A stretch of DNA of 10,000 nucleotides from Anaeromyces robustus (Eukaryota; Neocallimastigomycota; Neocallimastigomycetes; Neocallimastigales; Neocallimastigaceae): assembly GCA_002104895.1 (NCBI GenBank), contig MCFG01000037.1, positions 265,001-275,000 of the forward strand. The letters are read 5' to 3'. The first letter of the stretch is position 1. Every line of letters begins with the position of its first letter. This document shows positions 8,034 through 10,000 of this stretch, in pieces. The notes under the pieces are model-generated. The model worked only from the letters and a program-made list of their open reading frames with translations. It was not told where the DNA came from and did not search any database. A program made the translations under genes and the position numbers.

Positions 8034-10000
8034 ATGAGTTCTTCTAAGGTATATCATTTTATATTTAAATATTATATTAATTTTATACATTATATGAATT
8101 TTAAATAATTAATATATATATATATTAAATATGTTTCATTTTTTATATTTATTTACTTGTAAGACAAATGAAGCGCAAGATTTTATTAAGAAATCTCCAA
8201 GCGTTTTAAGAGATCAAATAAAATATTGCAATACTATGCTCAAGGCCTTAAGACGTCATCCAGATTCAGGTCCTTTTCTTCATCCAGTGGATCCAATAGC
8301 GTTAAATGTACCGGATTATTTTGATATAATTAAGAATCCTATGGATTTAACAACTTTACAGACGCAGTTAAATTCTGGAAAGTATGCAGATAATCCTGAC
8401 CAATTTATATCTGACACAAGATTGATTTTTTCAAATTGCTATACTTATAATGGAATAAATTCGCAAATTTCAGAGATGGCAAAAGCATTAGAAAAAGTTT
8501 TTGAAAATATGTTAAAGAAGATGCCAAAAGAAGTATAATTTTTTTACTATATAATAAAAAATATATGAGTCAAAAATATATATTAATGAAAACTTTTTAA
8601 ATAATAATAATATATGTTATTTATACTTTTTAATAATATATTCTTAGGGAGATCATTCAACGTATAGTTCAAAATCTAAAGTAAATTCTCATTCAAGTAC
8701 GTCAAAGAAGCATGTTAAAAAAGTTACTTTAAAAGGTGAATTAAAATTTTGTAAAGAAGCTATTAATGAAATGCTTAAAAAAAAATATGCAAATATAAAT
8801 ATTCCATTTCTTCAACCAGTAGATCCAATAGCACTTGGTGTACCTGATTATTATACAATTATTACAAATCCTATGGATATTTCAACATTGAAAAAAAAAT
8901 TGGAAAGTGGTGAATATGATACATGTGATCAATTTGAAAGCGATTGCCGTTTAATTTTTTCCAATTGTTATACATATAATCATCCAGATTCTGAAGTGTA
9001 TAAAATGGGTAAAAAATTAGAAGAAGTATTTAATAATAAATGGAAACATAAACCGCAACCAAAAGAAACATCAACAGGTTATTAATAAATATTTAAATAT
9101 TTAAAGTTTATTATAATCTTTATATCTATGTATATAAATATGAATATATATGTTTAATATCGTAGTTTATAATAATACTTATAATTTTTATTATTAAATA
9201 TTAAAATATTTAATTTTTTTTTTTAATTATTTTTATTTAAATTATTAATGCAGATAAAAAAGTTAGCATAAAGAAAAAAGATAGTCAATACTCTTTAGAT
9301 ATAAATAATATACAAACATCTGCAAATAATAACAGTATAGTAACACATCTACCATCAGTTAAAATAGAAACCAATGAATACTCATCAGAGTCAGATTTTT
9401 CAGATATATCTGATAAAGACAAAAATATCGATGAAATGGAACAGGAGCTTCCATCAGATGAAGCAAAAGATGAAGATAAGGTAGGAACTGAAGAAATAGA
9501 GTATGATGAAGAAGGATCAGAAGAAGAAGAGTCGGAAGAAGAAGATGATGATGACGATGATAAGAATGCTGATACAGGTACAATATTATTTCATAATTAT
9601 ATATATATAATAATTTATAAAAAATTATAATTAATTAATTGTTATGTTAATTTTGGATTCATCAATTTAATATAAACAATATCCAAATAGAAAATTTAAA
9701 ACGTGAAATTAATCAACTTCAAAAAACCCTTCAAATTTGTACTGAAAGACTTACATTGTTATTAGAAAAAAAATCTCAAGCTGTTGCAAGAAAGGCTAAA
9801 AAGGAGAAAAAAACTAAATTATCAGGAAAATCAAATAAAATATCAAAACAAAAGATACCAAAATTAAAAGCTACAAAAATAACAAAATCATCAAAAATTT
9901 CAAAATCAAAATCATTAAAAGACAGTTTAGAAAAGGACATTCAAGATGCCCTTGAAGATGATGATGATGTATATTTAGTGCCATCACCAAAGAAAGTAGA
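8034..10000 (+). CDS. BDF1: BET-family double-bromodomain protein (Bdf1/BRD type), 3' end outside the window
   Basis: This is a nuclear chromatin reader that binds acetylated histone tails and recruits the transcription machinery. Exons are 8034-8048, 8164-8532, 8648-9077, 9254-9577 and 9691 to the edge, giving at least 482 residues. Bromodomain 1 covers about residues 22-126, with GPFLHPVDPIALNVPDYF (41-58), NPMDL (63-67) and the acetyl-lysine asparagine N101 in NCYTYN. Bromodomain 2 covers about 155-263, with IPFLQPVDPIALGVPDYY (180-197) and N239 in NCYTYN. An acidic Ser/Glu/Asp tract (351-374, ending in six Asp) leads into the motif-B-like coiled coil (about 380-407, NLKREINQLQKTLQ) and a Lys-rich tail, the order seen in BET proteins. 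The ET domain should follow beyond the edge. Both bromodomains lack the Trp of the animal WPF shelf. The exon-1 start (MSSSK) is the least certain part. The symbol is by family and not proven orthology. Confidence 0.93.
8049..9690 (+). other. BET gene introns 1-4
   Basis: The introns are 8049-8163 (115 bp, GTATAT to AAG), 8533-8647 (115, GTATAA to TAG), 9078-9253 (176, GTTATT to CAG) and 9578-9690 (113, GTACAA to TAG). Introns 1 and 2 are phase 0. Introns 3 and 4 are phase 1 and both interrupt after ACA G. Joining across them keeps one frame through both bromodomains, the acidic tract and the coiled coil. Intron 3 has T at donor +3, the weakest donor of the set. Confidence 0.87.

Noticed and set aside
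8131-8163. ATG at 8131 as the start of the BET protein
   Set aside because: It adds a hydrophobic stretch (MFHFLYLFTCK) that looks like the T-rich end of an intron. The ATG at 8034 with a GT donor after AAG gives a simpler start joined in phase at 8164. It cannot be wholly excluded without RNA data.
9359-9583. Minus-strand open frame rich in His and Leu
   Set aside because: It is the antisense shadow of BET exon 4, where GAA/GAT codons read backwards as TTC/ATC-type codons. The plus strand is supported by frame continuity with both bromodomains.

Overview
The window is AT-rich eukaryotic nuclear DNA with intron-bearing genes, long ATT and TTTA microsatellites and many poly(A)/poly(T) runs. 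The best guess is an early-diverging fungus, most likely an anaerobic gut fungus (Neocallimastigomycota). The reasons are the extreme AT content outside exons, introns of about 110-260 bp in conserved genes, and a Bdf1-type BET protein whose second bromodomain ends in the fungal-style segment LEEVFNNKWKHKP. The lineage is inferred from style, not proven.

Layout from left to right. (1) 1-649, minus strand: the 5' part (216 codons) of an unrecognised gene that runs off the left edge. (2) 650-2834: a 2.2 kb AT-rich spacer. It holds a 60-bp tandem duplication with an internal hairpin (1273-1392), a possible decayed coding stretch (1396-1765, weak), a 226-bp ATT array running into TTTA repeats (1849-2110), and a T-rich block with a 29-T run. 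(3) 2835-5326, minus strand: a complete nine-exon gene for the 26S proteasome ATPase Rpt5, 431 residues after splicing. Every splice junction could be placed by frame and by family conservation. (4) 5327-8033: a 2.7 kb intergenic gap between divergent genes, containing only simple repeats and homopolymers. (5) 8034-10000, plus strand: five exons of a BET-family double-bromodomain protein (Bdf1/BRD type), open at the right edge just after the motif-B coiled coil and before the expected ET domain.

The two recognised genes are housekeeping factors that do not form an operon or a known cluster. Rpt5 is a motor subunit of the proteasome base, and the BET protein reads acetylated histones. I see no defence system, CRISPR array, transposase, tRNA or rRNA. 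The most interesting signals concern gene structure. Eleven of 12 introns lack the usual G at donor position +5. Five of 12 end in AAG after an A-rich stretch. None of the 12 has a length divisible by three. Retention of BET intron 3, which has a weak GTTATT donor, would give a short protein with both bromodomains but no coiled coil or ET domain. Both bromodomains also lack the tryptophan of the WPF shelf.
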